A stretch of 64,000 nucleotides of DNA from Closterium sp. Naga37s-1 (Eukaryota > Streptophyta > Zygnematophyceae > Desmidiales > Closteriaceae): contig CANJKZ010001018.1 of NCBI GenBank assembly GCA_947471745.1, positions 1,916,001 to 1,980,000 of the forward strand, read 5' to 3'. The number at the start of each line of letters is the position of its first letter. The first letter of the stretch is position 1. Of this stretch, positions 19,942 through 31,329 are shown in pieces. A model generated the notes under the pieces. The model had not been told where the DNA came from. It searched no databases and was given only the letters and a program-made list of their open reading frames with translations. A program made the position numbers and the translations under genes.

Positions 19942-22173
19942 ATGGGAAGGATCATTCAATTCGGCAAGCCCGGTAGTCTCCGCTGGCGTGCCATCACTGT
20001 GGATAACGACGGACGTGGCGTGTCCACGTGGCACCACGTCCCGCTCAACGCCTCCCCAGGACACCATGTCAGCGGCCGGACCGACTTGGGAGCTTCGTAT
20101 CTGTCCCCAGTTGGGGGATACGCTTCCAGCGTGGCAGAATGCGATTGGACAGAACCTTCCAGTGCGCCTTTGCTCCATATGGTGGTTACCACGCCACGTG
20201 GCTCATGGTTACGGGTGGAACCTGCTGCTGACGAAGACTTTACTCCATTGCGGATAGCTGCACGGGATGGCAGGCCGTCTCACTACTCCCATAACGCACC
20301 TTACAACATCGGGTTTCTTCCTCAGACGTGGGTTCAAACCAGCAGCAGCGGTTTTGTCAGCAGTGGCAGCAACAGCAGCAGAAGCAGCAGCAGCAAGAAG
20401 AACAGGAGCAGTGAATTTTCAGCCAGTAACGATTCCTATTTCAGTAACATCACTAATCCTACCCACCCCGCATTTGGTAACCCTGTTACTGGCAACGGTG
20501 TTTCGCCCTATCAAGCCGTCCAATCAGGGGCGCCGATGCAGGCAGTGGAAATCAGCGGAGCAGCAGCCCTCCCAGGGGATGTTCTTATAGTGAGGGTTCT
20601 TGGAGCGTTCGCTACAGTGAGGGATATAGCTCCTGACGCAATTTCCTGGAAACTTGTGACCTGTGCAGTTCCGGAATTTCATAATCAGCAGCAGATGGAG
20701 CGTGAATCAGGTCACATGGGGGAGCAAGGGAAATGGTCTATGATATCCGGGGAGATTAAAGACATACAGGATTTAGAAGCTAAAGCGCCTGGCGTGGTGG
20801 ATAGTGTACGGAATTGGCTGGAAACTTGCGACCAGATTCACCCTGGCGACTCTCCCGTCTCTTTCGAGCTTTCCGGGCAGCTTGCGCCCCCGCGAACAGC
20901 TCTCAACGCTGCCTGGAATGCTGCCCAAGCGTGGGGTGTGATGACTGCGGATGGCCGGGCGGTCAGACCGGTCCACGTGGCGTTTTCTCGGGCAGGAGGG
21001 ATGCTCCCGACACACCGGGCAGACGTTGAAAAAATCTGGGAGGCGAGCTACCTGGAGAACCTCAGCTTAGCATCAATTCCATTGAGCTGCCCGGAGAAAG
21101 ATTCCAGCGTCAGCGGCACTGCTGGTAGCAGAGGGACCACCACTGCAGATTCACCACTGCAATCAGCATCACCACTAGCATCATCATCAGCGCTACCACC
21201 ATCAAGACGATCCTGCCCTTCTCTCTCCTCCTCTTCCGCTGTCTCATCACACCACCATTTCAACCTTTCTCCTCCCACTTCCTCTTTCCACACAGCAGCA
21301 TTCGTAGCAGAACCGCCCATACCCCACAGCACTGCACAGAACGCCCCACGCACCCCCACTGCTCGCCACAGCCACAAGCATCAGCTCATGGCTAAACTCT
21401 TTTCCAAGCTGCCCAACTCGCACTCTGGGCAGGAGAAAGAAAATCATCGGCACAGGCAGCAGCAGCAAGAAGCTTCCGCCCAGTTTCAGGAGAGCCGGTA
21501 CGTGTCGTTGCCGCAAGAAGGAAGCTTCCTCTCTACTTCCCAGCCAACCAGCTCGAACCATATCCCAACCACCAACCCCAGGCCTTCACAGGTGTTTCCC
21601 CACCCGCAAGGCTCACAGGGGGACCGATTAAGGAGTGTAGCAGGGGGCGAGAGGATAGTGGCGGCCCCCAGTCAAGAAGGATTTACTGTTCCTGCTGCTG
21701 CGCCTTCTTCGTTGAATGTAGTGGGGCCTGCCCTTACGGTCGGAGAAACGGGTGGTAACCAGACTGCTGCTGGTAACCACGGTATGGTTACAGAGGCGCC
21801 AAGCTCCGTGCTTCCCTTCCTGGGATTTAATAGAAGCTCTCTCCACGCCCCTAGGTTCCTGCGGCCCCCTAAACTCCTCTCCTTGTCAATGCTACCTGGT
21901 GGTTCTGCAGCTGGGAAGGAGGGGAGGGGCAAAGAGGAGGGGAGGGGCAAGGAGGGAGGAGGCAAGGAGGAGGTGGGGAAGGAGGAGGGGACGGGGAAGG
22001 AGGAAGGGGTGAAGCAGAAGCAGAAGGGGAAGGGGAAGAGGGTGGGGTTCGGTGCGGTGGAGTGCGTTGCAGGGCGGAGGAAAGGTGGGAGGAGGAAAGC
22101 AGGGAGGTGGAAAGGGGGGAGGAGGAGAGGGGGGAGGAGGAGGGTGGGAGAGGCAAGGAGAACAGGGGAGTGA
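19942..22173 (+). CDS. Degenerate soluble inorganic pyrophosphatase-like domain with a disordered tail (5' part of a larger gene)
   Basis: Residues 1-340 follow the eukaryotic family I PPase fold order: GRGVSTWHHVPLNA (24-37), LHMVVTTPRG (78-87), YNIGFLPQTW (121-130), an inserted Ser-rich loop (about 131-193), QSGAPMQAVEISG (194-206), ISWK (234-237), DIQDLEAKAPG (274-284) and SFELSG. The family signature around 194-204 normally carries three metal-binding aspartates (D-N-D-P-x-D). Here those positions read S, A and Q. The usual E in MVVEIP is T, the Y of HNYG is I, and the D two before the conserved K is S. The fold is therefore probably kept while the PPase chemistry is lost, making it a likely pseudoenzyme. 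From about 390 the protein is Ser/Pro/Gly-rich. The frame closes in a GA-rich stretch where an intron or further exons are likely. Confidence 0.75.
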   Translation: MGRIIQFGKPGSLRWRAITVDNDGRGVSTWHHVPLNASPGHHVSGRTDLGASYLSPVGGYASSVAECDWTEPSSAPLLHMVVTTPRGSWLRVEPAADEDFTPLRIAARDGRPSHYSHNAPYNIGFLPQTWVQTSSSGFVSSGSNSSRSSSSKKNRSSEFSASNDSYFSNITNPTHPAFGNPVTGNGVSPYQAVQSGAPMQAVEISGAAALPGDVLIVRVLGAFATVRDIAPDAISWKLVTCAVPEFHNQQQMERESGHMGEQGKWSMISGEIKDIQDLEAKAPGVVDSVRNWLETCDQIHPGDSPVSFELSGQLAPPRTALNAAWNAAQAWGVMTADGRAVRPVHVAFSRAGGMLPTHRADVEKIWEASYLENLSLASIPLSCPEKDSSVSGTAGSRGTTTADSPLQSASPLASSSALPPSRRSCPSLSSSSAVSSHHHFNLSPPTSSFHTAAFVAEPPIPHSTAQNAPRTPTARHSHKHQLMAKLFSKLPNSHSGQEKENHRHRQQQQEASAQFQESRYVSLPQEGSFLSTSQPTSSNHIPTTNPRPSQVFPHPQGSQGDRLRSVAGGERIVAAPSQEGFTVPAAAPSSLNVVGPALTVGETGGNQTAAGNHGMVTEAPSSVLPFLGFNRSSLHAPRFLRPPKLLSLSMLPGGSAAGKEGRGKEEGRGKEGGGKEEVGKEEGTGKEEGVKQKQKGKGKRVGFGAVECVAGRRKGGRRKAGRWKGGRRRGGRRRVGEARRTGE

Positions 22174-22370
22174 AGAGAGCTAGTGTGAGTGGAGTGGAGT
22201 GTGTTGCAGGGCCGCCTGCCTCTGCTCTGGCGGGCATATGGAGGGAAGAAGAGAGAAATGAGGAGGAGGAGGAGAGTGGATATGGTAAGAGAAAGGGAGG
22301 GGAGGGGAATGGGGCTAAAGTCGTGGGTTTGGGTGCTGCGGAGCGTGTAGCAGGGCCAGTGGGGGTGCAG
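22174..22370 (+). other. Unresolved GA-rich gap with repeated VExVAG peptide
   Basis: The coding motif [A/G]-[V/A]-E-[C/R]-V-A-G occurs at about 22053, 22192 and 22336 in different frames, and as AVERTAG at about 26386. The AG at 22369-22370 is a plausible acceptor for the next long ORF. I cannot resolve splice sites here. Echoed acceptor regions are the simplest reading. Confidence 0.4.
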
Positions 22371-25300
22371 GTTTGGAGGAGAGGTTTGATGCGGGCAGGT
22401 TAAAAAAACAGATGGCTTGTGAGCTGGAAGCAGCACTGGCGAAGCAGGAGATTATAATGAAGCGGCAGGAGATGCTTATAAAGGAGGGGAAGAAAAGGGA
22501 GGAGAGAGCGAGAAAGGAGAAGCAGAGGAGGGAGGAGAGGATGAAGAGGAGGGAGGAGCGGGCGTTTGGGAAGGGCGGGGAGAGAGTGTGGAGGGAAGTG
22601 GAGAGGGAGGAGGAGGGAGAGGGGGAAGGAGAGGGGAAGGGGGAGCGGGATGGGGAGGGGGAGGGGGAGGGGAAGGGGGAGGAGGGGGAGGGGGGGTATG
22701 GAGCTGCATCGGAGGAGAGAAAGGCAGATGGTGTGGAGGCAAGTGCAAGACTTGATGATGAGAAATGTAACAATGAGTCAGGACCTGTAGGAGCGCTTCT
22801 AGCAGCATCTGTAGCAGAGGCGGCAGCAGCAGCACCTGTAGCAGAGACGGTAGCCGCACCTGTAGCGGAGAATGTAGCAGCACCTGTGGTAGAGACAGTA
22901 GCAGCACCTGTAGCAGAGACGGTTGCAGCACCTGTAGCAGTGAATGTAGCAGCACCTGTGGTAGAGACAGTAGCAGCACCTGTAGCAACAGCTGTAGGAG
23001 CATCTGTTGCAGCATCTGTAACAGCTTCTGTAGCAGAGACTGTAGCAGCACCTGTAGCAACATCTGTAGCAGAGCGTGCAGCATGGCATGACAGTGAATT
23101 TTCAGCGTCTCCTTCATTACAGAGCGCTTCACTTGAAGCTATAGCTCCCCCATTCAGTAGCGGCAACCAGGCAGTCCTGTCATTTGAGGCATCATGTGAG
23201 TCAGCCGAGTCGCCTTGTATAGAAGAAACTGGGACAGGAGCATCTGTAGCATCATCTGTAGCAGAAACAGAGGCAGCAGCATCTGTAGCAGCAACTGTAG
23301 CGGAGGCAGAGACAGCAGCATCTGTAGCATCGCATGTAGCAACAGATGCGGCAGTGGATGCAGCAGGGCCTGTAGCAACAGCTGTAGCAGCAGATGTCGT
23401 AGGGCGTGAAGCAGCGCATGCAGCAGCAGCTGCAGCAGCGGATGTAGCAGCGGATGTAGCAGGGCCTGTTGCATTTACAGTGGATGTAGCAGCAGCAGCG
23501 GTCGCTGCCGATGTGGCTGATGCTGACGTGGCGGTTGCTGATGATGATGTGGCTGTCGTTGACGTGGCAGTTGCGGATGTGGCTGTCGCTGACGTGGCAA
23601 TAGCGGATGTGACTGTAGCTGATGCTGTTCAAGGAAAGGGCGCTAAGAAGAAGGGCACTCCAGCTGCAGCGGTGACTAAAAGAAAGGGTGTGCTAAAAAG
23701 GGGGGGAAAGGGGAATAAGGAGAGCGACAAAGGCAGTTCAGTAGTGAAAGAGGGGTTGAAAGCCGGTAAAGAAGAGAAAGAGGGAAAAGGTGCCAGCAGC
23801 GTTCAAACTGCCACCACTGCTACAGCCACCCATGCTACAGCAGCCGCAGCTACAGCCACCACTGCTACAGCTGCTGCAGCTACAGCCACAGTTACATCCA
23901 CTGAGAGTGAGCGTTTGCCTGTGCACGCCCCTCCCCCTAGCATCGCCCGCATCCAATCGCTGAGCGACAGCTGGCGTGCGAGCCATGAGGAGATGTTTTT
24001 CCAGCTGCTGTGCTCCCGCGGGGCGGCACTGTTGGGGGGGAGCAGAGGGATGGCGGGAGGTCCTGGAGAGATGGGGAAAGGGGCAGGGAGTGGGGGAGGA
24101 GGAAATATGGAAGCGGGGAGTGGGGGAGGAGTAGCAGGAGGGTTGCTGCCACTGGTGGGGGGGGTTGCAGGTAGGACGGGAGGCGCCGGGAGAATCAGAG
24201 GGCCAAGGATGGGGGGTCCAGGAGGGATGGGGAGAGGGGCAGAGATGGGGGGAGGGGCAGAGATGGGAGGAGGAGACGAGGGACTGCTGCTGCTGATGGC
24301 AGGGGATGGGGGGAAAGGAAGGGAAAGAGGGGAGGAGGAAGGAAGGGGAAGAGGAGTGAGAAAGGTAGATGAGAGTGAGAAGGAGGAGGGTGAGTGTGAG
24401 TGGGAAAGGGGGAATGATTTGGGGACTGTATGCTTGAGTGAGAATGATAATGGGAATGAGAGTGGGAGCGGAAGTGGGAATGAGAGTGGGAGTGGAATTA
24501 AAAGTGGGAATGGGAGTGGGAATGAGAGTGGGAGTGTGAATGAAGGGAGTGGGAATGGGAGTGACGGTTTTTATGGTGCTGTCACCTCATTGGATGAGGC
24601 CTTTCCGCCGGCCAGTGTGCTACAGTGCATCATTGCGGCAGAAGAGGACGAGCCCTTGCCGGCCACTGCCACAGCTGGCAGCATCATGAACAGTAACCTT
24701 GGCAGCATGAACAGTGATATGGACAGCGTGAACAGTATTGGTGGTATGAACAGTGTTACAGGTGAGGGTGAGGCAGACGTGGGAAAGGGCAGTGGTAGGT
24801 TGATGGGGAAAGGGAGGGAGGCGGGGAAGGGGAAGGGGGAGGGGAAAGGGAAGGGGGTGGGGCAGGCAAAGGGATTAGGGAAGGGGAAGGGGGGTCTGAA
24901 AAAGAAGAAGCAGGTGAACAGCAAAGACAGAGATTCTGCTGTGGGTGCTGTTGGTGCTGATGCTGACGATGGTTCTGGTGATGGTGCTGCATTTGGTGGT
25001 GCTGGTTGTGCTGCCGGTGCTGGTTCTGATGGTGCCGCTTCTGGTGGTGGAACCGTTAATGGTGATAGCGAGGTGGCTTATAGCGAGACAACTGACATTA
25101 ACTGCCTTCATATACAAATACAAGCACTCAAGGACACAGAGGACGATACTGCAGCTGCTTATAAGAAGAGGACCGTCTCCAAAAAGGGAACTGTCCTTAA
25201 AGAGGATATTGGGAGTCGAGCCCCGATGGGTCTGGGGGGGCTTGGACTGGGCAGGTCTGGCATGAGAAAAGGAGTTGGTGTGATTGAGTGTGGTTGGGAG

Positions 25301-25882
25301 CAGGATGACTTTGAGCTGACTCAAGATTCACCTCGTCGCAATGGCGCAAGGGTGCAACTGGAATTAGCGGGTGTGACTGAGTGTGGTTGGGAGGAGGGGG
25401 CAGTGGAGGGTTGCTGTGTGGAGAAAGAAGCGGAAATGCTAAGAAAACTCTCATCTGAGGAGGAGCAGGGAAAGCAGGCCACTGCTGCTGTACCCACAGC
25501 CCAACAGCAGCTAAGTCCACAGCAGCCCGTTTTGCTGGAGGAGAGGGGTGTGGAAGGGTGCTGTGAGGTGGGGGAGGACCACGACAGGCAGAAATTTCCG
25601 GGAATGCTAAGAGATATCTCATCCGGGGAAGAGAAGGGCAAGCAAACCACACTGCCTCAGTCAAAGCGAGGAAAAGGGAAGGCTAAAAAAAAGGTAAAGC
25701 ACACTCCAAACCCATTGTCTTTTCCCGAAAGAAGGGTGTCATGCTTCGAGTTTCAGGTTTCATTTCAGGTTCTGGGTTTGGGATTCCATCTTTCAGCAGC
25801 TTTTGAATATCGGTCTTTCGGTTTCGTGCCTCTGGTCAGGTCAGGTTTTGGGTTCCTGCTTCCATGTCTCAGGTATGGTTGA
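22371..25882 (+). CDS. Long low-complexity ORF, probable downstream exon of the PPase-like gene
   Basis: About 1170 codons with no ATG at the 5' edge, as expected for an internal exon. It begins with a charged coiled-coil-like helix (KKQMACELEAALAKQEIIMK and following), then E/G-rich runs and Ala/Val repeats of the APVAETVA type (about 22790-23080), then VA and ADV repeats. There is one conserved-looking island, PPPSIARIQSLSDSWRASHE followed by EMFFQLLCSRG (about 23930-24025), then Gly/Asn/Ser-rich runs and a repeated ECGWE motif. I recognise no catalytic domain. A donor-like AAG-GTAAAG at 25691-25697 may end the exon, since sequence after it (25740-25990) is T/G-rich and non-coding in character. 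Confidence 0.45.
25277..25396 (+). repeat. Direct repeat flanking a degenerate palindrome
   Basis: Copies at about 25277-25303 and 25370-25396 (both coding ECGWE) flank TTGAG-CTGA-CTCAA at 25311-25324, a likely worn member of the palindrome family. Confidence 0.55.
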
Positions 25883-26077
25883 AGGCTTTGGCTTCTAAGT
25901 CTCGGTTCAGCTTTATGTTTTAGCTTCTTTTTCTGGGTTCAGGTTTAGGGTTTTGGCTTCCAGGTTTTTGTGTCAGGTTTAGGGTTAATCTGTCCAGTTA
26001 TTTCTTGCCGGATTGATGTTCCCTTCCCTTCTTTCCTCCATGTCTTGCCACTGTGCCGTCTGTGTCCTCTTGGGCCC

Positions 26078-26134
26078 CTTTCTCACCGATTGCTGTTCTG
26101 AGTCGACTCAAGACTTTCTCACCGATCGCTGTTC
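26078..26134. repeat. 21-bp direct repeat with a palindrome between the copies
   Basis: CTTTCTCACCGATTGCTGTTC at 26078-26098 and a 20-of-21 match at 26114-26134 enclose CTGAGTCGACTCAAG (about 26098-26112), a TCGA-core member of the palindrome family. Confidence 0.85.
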
Positions 26135-26380
26135 CCTTCTTTCCTCCTGATCTATCCCAGATTTGTCGGCCTCGGAAAATTCTCAGTTCCTTTTTTTTCT
26201 TTCTCGCTCTCTCCTTGTGATCTGGCCCCAACCCTGTCCTCCTCCTGACAGCAGGCGCCTCTACAGCTGGTAATTTCCGGGGAAGCTTCCAACGTCTCCT
26301 CTTCGCCACTTTCCTCTTCCTCCTCCTCCTCCTCTTCTCGTCCCCCTCACCACTCTCCTACTTCCTCTCCTGCTGCTGGT

Positions 26381-29300
26381 TTGGCCGCTGTGGAGCGCAC
26401 AGCAGGCGGGAGGCAGCCCAGGCAGCAGCACCAGGCTGCTGCTACACACAAGAAAACTGGGAAGCTGAAAGGCGCTGCTCGTGGTGCTGGTGCTGATTCT
26501 GCTGATACTGGTGCTGCTGGTGCTGCTGCTGTTGCCGCTGGTACTGGTTCTGCTATTGCTGCTGCTGATTCTTCTGCAGACTCTGATGCTGATTTAGACT
26601 CGTCTGCTGCTGCAGCTAGTGCAGAGCGTGGCAGGAGTGGTGATTCCAGGTCTTGGGGCAACTGCGATTCTCCTCGCCCCAACAGTGCTGATAAGATTTC
26701 CCACTCCTCTCCTTCAGCCTCCCCTTTCTCTTGCAGCAGCACCAGCAGCAGCAGTTTTAGTTGCAGCAGGACCACCAGCGACGATACCAGCAGCACTCAC
26801 AGCCGCAGCAGCAGCACCAGCAGCACTCCCAGCCGCAGCAGCAGCACTCCCAGTCGCAGCAGCAGCACTCCCAGTCGCAGCAGTGTGTTCAACATATTCA
26901 TGGGAGCTCCTGAGGACCGGGAATTTCTCTTTTCAGAGATGAGTGGAATGGATAGAAGCGGAGGGGAGGAAGAGGAGAGGAGGAAGGATACGGGAGAAGG
27001 GAAGAAGATTAATGGAGAGGTGGGGAAAGGAGAGGAGGGGAAAAGAGGGGAGGGGAAAGGAGGGGAGGGGAAAGGAGAGGAGGGGAAAGAAGAAGAGGGG
27101 ATAGGAGAGGAGGGGAAAGGAGAGGAGGGGAAAGAAGAGGAGGGGAACAGAGGGAAGGGGAAAGGAGAGGACGGGAAAGAAGAGGAGGGGAACAGAGGGA
27201 AGGGGAAAGGAGAGGACGGGAAAGAAGAGGAGGGGAGCAGAGGGAAGGGGAAAGGAGAGGAGGTGAAAGGAGAGGAGGGGGATGGAGAGGAGGGAACTAC
27301 AGAAAGGTCTGTTTTTGTTGAAGATCAAAGAAATGTGGAACAAGGAGGGTGTGCTGACCGTCTAAGCATAGAAGAAGCTAAGGGAGGTGCAGGGGGAAGG
27401 GCAGAGGCAGGGGCAGAGGCAGGGGCAGAGGCAGGGGCAGAGGCATGGGCAGAGGCAGGTGCAGAGGAAGGGGCAGAGGAAGGGGCAGAGGAAGGGACAG
27501 AGGAAGGGACAGAGGAAGGGGCAGAGGAAGGGGCAGAGGAAGGGGCAGAGACAGGGGCAGAGGCAGGGGCAGGGGAAGAGGCAGGGGAAGAGGCAGGGGA
27601 AGAGGCAGGGGAAGAGGCAGGGGAAGCTGGTGCTCCGCTAGAGGCTGATGCACTACAAGGCCATGAAGTGAGACAGCTAGAGGCAGATGCGCTACAATGC
27701 GGTGGAAAGACAAGAGCTTTATCCCCTCTCACGGCGGATGCGTTACAAGGTAGTGTGAGGGAGAAAGGCATCAAGAGCCCGCGCAAGCCTAAGAAGCAAA
27801 AGGAGGTGAAAGAGAAGGTGAAGGAGAAGAAGAAAGAGAAGGAGAAGGAGAAGGAGAAGGAGAAAGAGAAGGTGAGTGGGGTGAAGGGAGGTGGGAAGAA
27901 GGGGAGGGCGAGCGCAGGAAAGGTGGATACTGTAGGGAAAAGTGTCACTGTTGCAACTGCCGCTGCCAGTGCAACAGCCTCTATTCCAGAGCATAGAAAA
28001 GCACGGGGAATGGGCAGCGGCACAGCAGAAGAATCAGCAGAAGGTGATTCAATGATTAACGGCAGCAAAAAAGCAGACGAATTAGAAAATGGGGTGGAGG
28101 GCCGAGCAAGGGGAGGATCAGCAGCAGTTTTGAGAACCCTAGAAAACGGTTCCGATATTGAAGGCAGCTTTCTCGCAGGAGATACGGAGAGTGGTCTGGG
28201 GAAGGAAACAACAACAGAGGCTGGGGGGGGAGGATCAGCAGCAGGGGAGAGCAAGGGGGAAGAGACTGTAGGAGAATCAGCAGCAGGGGATGGCGGAATG
28301 GCAGGGCTTGGAGCGTCAGCTGTGGCACAGGCTGGTCAGGAAGAAGGTGCTAGGAAGCTGCGCACGAGCAGTAGTGAAGTGAGAGCGCTGGCAATGCTGG
28401 TGACTGAACTGGCCTGTGGGCCGGGGCAAGGGCGCAAAGACGTGACTGTTGAGGCGCCTCATAAGGCTGCTGTTGTGACAGACTTGGCTTGTGTGCAGGT
28501 GCAAGGGCGAGAGGAGGTGAGAGAGGTGCAGCAGCTAGGGGAGGTGAAAGAGGAGGATACTGTAGCACATGCGCTGGGGGAAGAGGAGTTGAAGGAGGCA
28601 CGGCAAGAGGAGGCGTTTGCAGTAGAACTGGGGCATCAGGCAGAGCCGGTTGCTGCTGCTGCTGCTGCTCCTGCTGCTGCTGCTGCTGCTGCTGCTCCTG
28701 CTGGAGAATCTGCAAACCCTGCATCTGTTGCATGCTCTGCTGCGAATTCTGCTGCTGCAGCTCCAAAGGGTGCAAGCACCCGGGCACAGGGACGGCAGAG
28801 GGCAGTGTCCTTCCACCCGGATGTTCTTGTAAAGACCTTTGCAGTGGAGGCGGGGCAGTTACGGCGCAAGGTGGTGAGGAAGAGGCGGCACCGGCAGCAG
28901 CTGATCGATGTGCCTGTTGCTGTTGTCGCCGCTGCTGTTGCTGCTGCTGAAGCTGCCGCCGCAGCTGCTGCTGCTGCTGCCGCCATGCAGGAAGCCTCAG
29001 GAGCACCAGCACCAGCACCAGCACCAGCAGCAGGAGCAGCAGCAGCAGAACATGTACAGGTTCGAAGAGAGGGAGAGGCGGAGGCACAAGCAGCAATGCA
29101 GGGGGGCCCAGCTGGAGAGGCAGAGGCAGGAACAGAGAGAAAAGCAGAGGGAGAAGCAGAGGGGCTAACAAGAGGAGCACAAGCAGGGGCAGAGTTATTA
29201 AATGGACAGGCAGTTACCTCAGAATCAGCATCTGCTGCTGCAGCAGCAGCAGCACCAGCAACGACACCATTGGCTGAAGCACAGGAGAGCGAGCAAGCAG

Positions 29301-30022
29301 TGAAGCCATCACCAGATGCCCTCCCAGAGAGTTTCATGGTGTATCAAACAGCAGACGCCCTTCCACACGTTGTGCCACATGCCATGCCACACCCAGTGCA
29401 ACTAGCTTGGATCTTACACCAGCTCCCCTTCTTTCAGGCCCCTCCGTTACAGTTGCAGACCCCCTGTGGGTCTTCAGTCCCTCTTCAGGTTCCTCCTCAG
29501 GTGCCGTTTCTGCCACCGCTCCAGGTGCCGCCTCAGGTGCCGTTTCAGGTGCCTGGTGACATTCCTTGGCCGGCGCTCCAGGCACCTGGCCAGGTGCCTT
29601 TTGAGCTATTTAACAAAACGCCTGTGGAGATCCAATCAATGTGCCATGGTGGATCAAACAACCTGGAGTTTTGTGACCAGTATGCTTTGCCTGAGACTCA
29701 ATGTGTGTCAGCAGCAGCGTCAGGAGAAGCAGACGGGGGTGGTTGGTCAGAAAACGAGGGGGCTGGGTCGCAGCAAACACTGGTTGATGGGGAAATCGAA
29801 GGTGAGGGTGACGGGGCAAGAGTAGGAGAGGAGGGTGGTGCTGGAGAAATGGAGGGTAGCGGTTTGGATGGGACAGATGTGATGGCGAATGGGCTGGAAT
29901 GCCATCAGCAGCAGCGAGGGGAAGGGCTAGCGAAGAAAATAGCTAAGGGAAAGCAGACCACAGGAAAAGAGAAAGGTGGTAATACAAAGAAGAGTAATCA
30001 AGCATCTAGCAAGGTTAAGTAG
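26381..30022 (+). CDS. Long low-complexity ORF, probable 3' exon of the same gene
   Basis: About 1210 codons open from an acceptor-rich start (ACAGCAG at 26399-26405) to TAG at 30020-30022. Composition shifts along its length: Ala/Asp and Ser-rich start, E/G/K repeats (about 27000-27290), acidic AEAGAE repeats (about 27382-27630), Lys-rich runs (about 27790-27870), Ala runs, and a basic Gln/Ala section. One island looks non-repetitive: [17 protein letters not shown] followed by a basic helix ([11 protein letters not shown]), about 28790-28905, a possible nuclear localisation signal. No known domain is seen. It is in the same frame as 22371-25882 and shares the AVExxAG motif with the 5' part, so one gene is likely but unproven. 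Confidence 0.45.
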   Translation: MAAVERTAGGRQPRQQHQAAATHKKTGKLKGAARGAGADSADTGAAGAAAVAAGTGSAIAAADSSADSDADLDSSAAAASAERGRSGDSRSWGNCDSPRPNSADKISHSSPSASPFSCSSTSSSSFSCSRTTSDDTSSTHSRSSSTSSTPSRSSSTPSRSSSTPSRSSVFNIFMGAPEDREFLFSEMSGMDRSGGEEEERRKDTGEGKKINGEVGKGEEGKRGEGKGGEGKGEEGKEEEGIGEEGKGEEGKEEEGNRGKGKGEDGKEEEGNRGKGKGEDGKEEEGSRGKGKGEEVKGEEGDGEEGTTERSVFVEDQRNVEQGGCADRLSIEEAKGGAGGRAEAGAEAGAEAGAEAWAEAGAEEGAEEGAEEGTEEGTEEGAEEGAEEGAETGAEAGAGEEAGEEAGEEAGEEAGEAGAPLEADALQGHEVRQLEADALQCGGKTRALSPLTADALQGSVREKGIKSPRKPKKQKEVKEKVKEKKKEKEKEKEKEKEKVSGVKGGGKKGRASAGKVDTVGKSVTVATAAASATASIPEHRKARGMGSGTAEESAEGDSMINGSKKADELENGVEGRARGGSAAVLRTLENGSDIEGSFLAGDTESGLGKETTTEAGGGGSAAGESKGEETVGESAAGDGGMAGLGASAVAQAGQEEGARKLRTSSSEVRALAMLVTELACGPGQGRKDVTVEAPHKAAVVTDLACVQVQGREEVREVQQLGEVKEEDTVAHALGEEELKEARQEEAFAVELGHQAEPVAAAAAAPAAAAAAAAPAGESANPASVACSAANSAAAAPKGASTRAQGRQRAVSFHPDVLVKTFAVEAGQLRRKVVRKRRHRQQLIDVPVAVVAAAVAAAEAAAAAAAAAAAMQEASGAPAPAPAPAAGAAAAEHVQVRREGEAEAQAAMQGGPAGEAEAGTERKAEGEAEGLTRGAQAGAELLNGQAVTSESASAAAAAAAPATTPLAEAQESEQAVKPSPDALPESFMVYQTADALPHVVPHAMPHPVQLAWILHQLPFFQAPPLQLQTPCGSSVPLQVPPQVPFLPPLQVPPQVPFQVPGDIPWPALQAPGQVPFELFNKTPVEIQSMCHGGSNNLEFCDQYALPETQCVSAAASGEADGGGWSENEGAGSQQTLVDGEIEGEGDGARVGEEGGAGEMEGSGLDGTDVMANGLECHQQQRGEGLAKKIAKGKQTTGKEKGGNTKKSNQASSKVK
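27000..27635 (+). repeat. GA-rich coding minisatellites
   Basis: AGGGGAAAGGAGAGG-type units at about 27010-27275 (EEGKGE peptides), then GGCAGAGGCAGG-type units at about 27390-27630 (AEAGAE and GEEA peptides), both in frame. Confidence 0.8.
28450..28461. repeat. Palindrome-family member inside coding sequence
   Basis: TGAGGCGCCTCA, read as V-E-A-P-H. It lies between diverged direct repeats at about 28400-28439 ([14 protein letters not shown]) and 28475-28513 ([14 protein letters not shown]). Confidence 0.7.
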
Positions 30023-31329
30023 ATACGGTACATGTATTGTATGTATATAAATCATTCGTATCAGAATAGCAATTCTCTAGCCTAGTGTAGCTAATGTGCC
30101 TGTCAATGTCACATACAGTTTTGCTGCTGATTCACTCAAAGAACATGAGTGTGTACCTAAGCGAGTTGCCAGATGTCAAATTACTGGTAGTTTGGAGAGG
30201 TGGAGTGTGGTCAGGTCAGACTATTCAATTCAACAGCCACGAGGTTTAGGATCATATCATCTTATGGCAGTTTACTGACTGCTGTTAACGAGGATTCTGA
30301 TTCTGACGTGGCGCCTGTCCCAAGTGACGCCAATCATTGGTGACGCCCCGTCAGCCAGCACACCTGCGATGCGTCCAGGCTCTCAGTCAGGCGCTGATTC
30401 GCTCCGCAAGGAGCCAATAGTCGAGCTACACGGGCCCATGACCTGATGGGTTGGAGGAAGAGAGGTCGCAATCTGTTTTTTCTCGTCTGCCCGTTTACTG
30501 ATAGATTCGTACACATAAACTTAGCTAAGAGTAATCATAGGCCATCTATGGTTGGTTGATGTCCTCCTAGCGCATACACACAAAAAAGGACGCCCCCAGT
30601 ATGCGCGCCAACAAGCATGCGTCTGCAACAAGCATGCGTCTGCAACAAGCATCCAACGACCAAAGTTATCCAACAGTAATCAGCGCGCTTCGAAAAATGT
30701 TATGGTCTGGTAGAATCCCTAGGTCTGTCCAGCCCACCTAGAGATTGGTTCTCTTTTCCCTGCACAATTCCCAACCAGGTTGGCTTGGGTTTTAGGTGTG
30801 TCCCAAGAAAACCTTTCATCCATCTGAGAACCATGTTTTACCGTTCTTTACGTGTTACTAACCGCAAATACTTGTATGTTCAGACGTGGAACATAGAGGC
30901 GTGAGTGTGCTGCAGACGCGTGAGTGTGTATGAGGCACTCGTGGTATTATGTGTCGCAGTACAGAACAAGCCCATTTGTCCCTGCTGCCAACTAGCTTGA
31001 AGAGAAGGCGATAGCGATACGTTTGTTAAATTCTTCCATTCTATTTGTTACTATCGCGCTAGCTTCAAGGCAGCAGGGTTGCCGTCTCGAAGTGTCCGCT
31101 CGTGCCGTCACGGATTAACAGAAGCGGTGGATATATTTTGGAAGGCGACTTCGCTTGCGTTGCTGTCTGCTCGGCAAGGCGCGCCACGGCATTGGAGCCT
31201 TTACCCAACGCGCCTTTTCAGCGCATCTTAACTTGGAATTTCCTTTCATACAGTATTCCTTCGTTACTGTGAAGAACTGCCACGATTATTGCAGCCTGAT
31301 TTTGAAACTCACTGTGAGACACATCAGCA
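30023..31329. other. Intergenic between the PPase-like gene and ACBP
   Basis: No gene recognised. ACAAGCATGCGTCTGCA occurs twice, followed by a partial third copy, at about 30609-30655. GATATATTTTG near 31128 could be a TATA element, but it is about 200 bp from the ACBP start. Confidence 0.5.

Noticed and set aside
25740..25990. TTTAGGG-like sequence suggesting interstitial plant telomere repeat
   Set aside because: Only two scattered TTTAGGG hits in degenerate T/G-rich DNA, with no tandem run.
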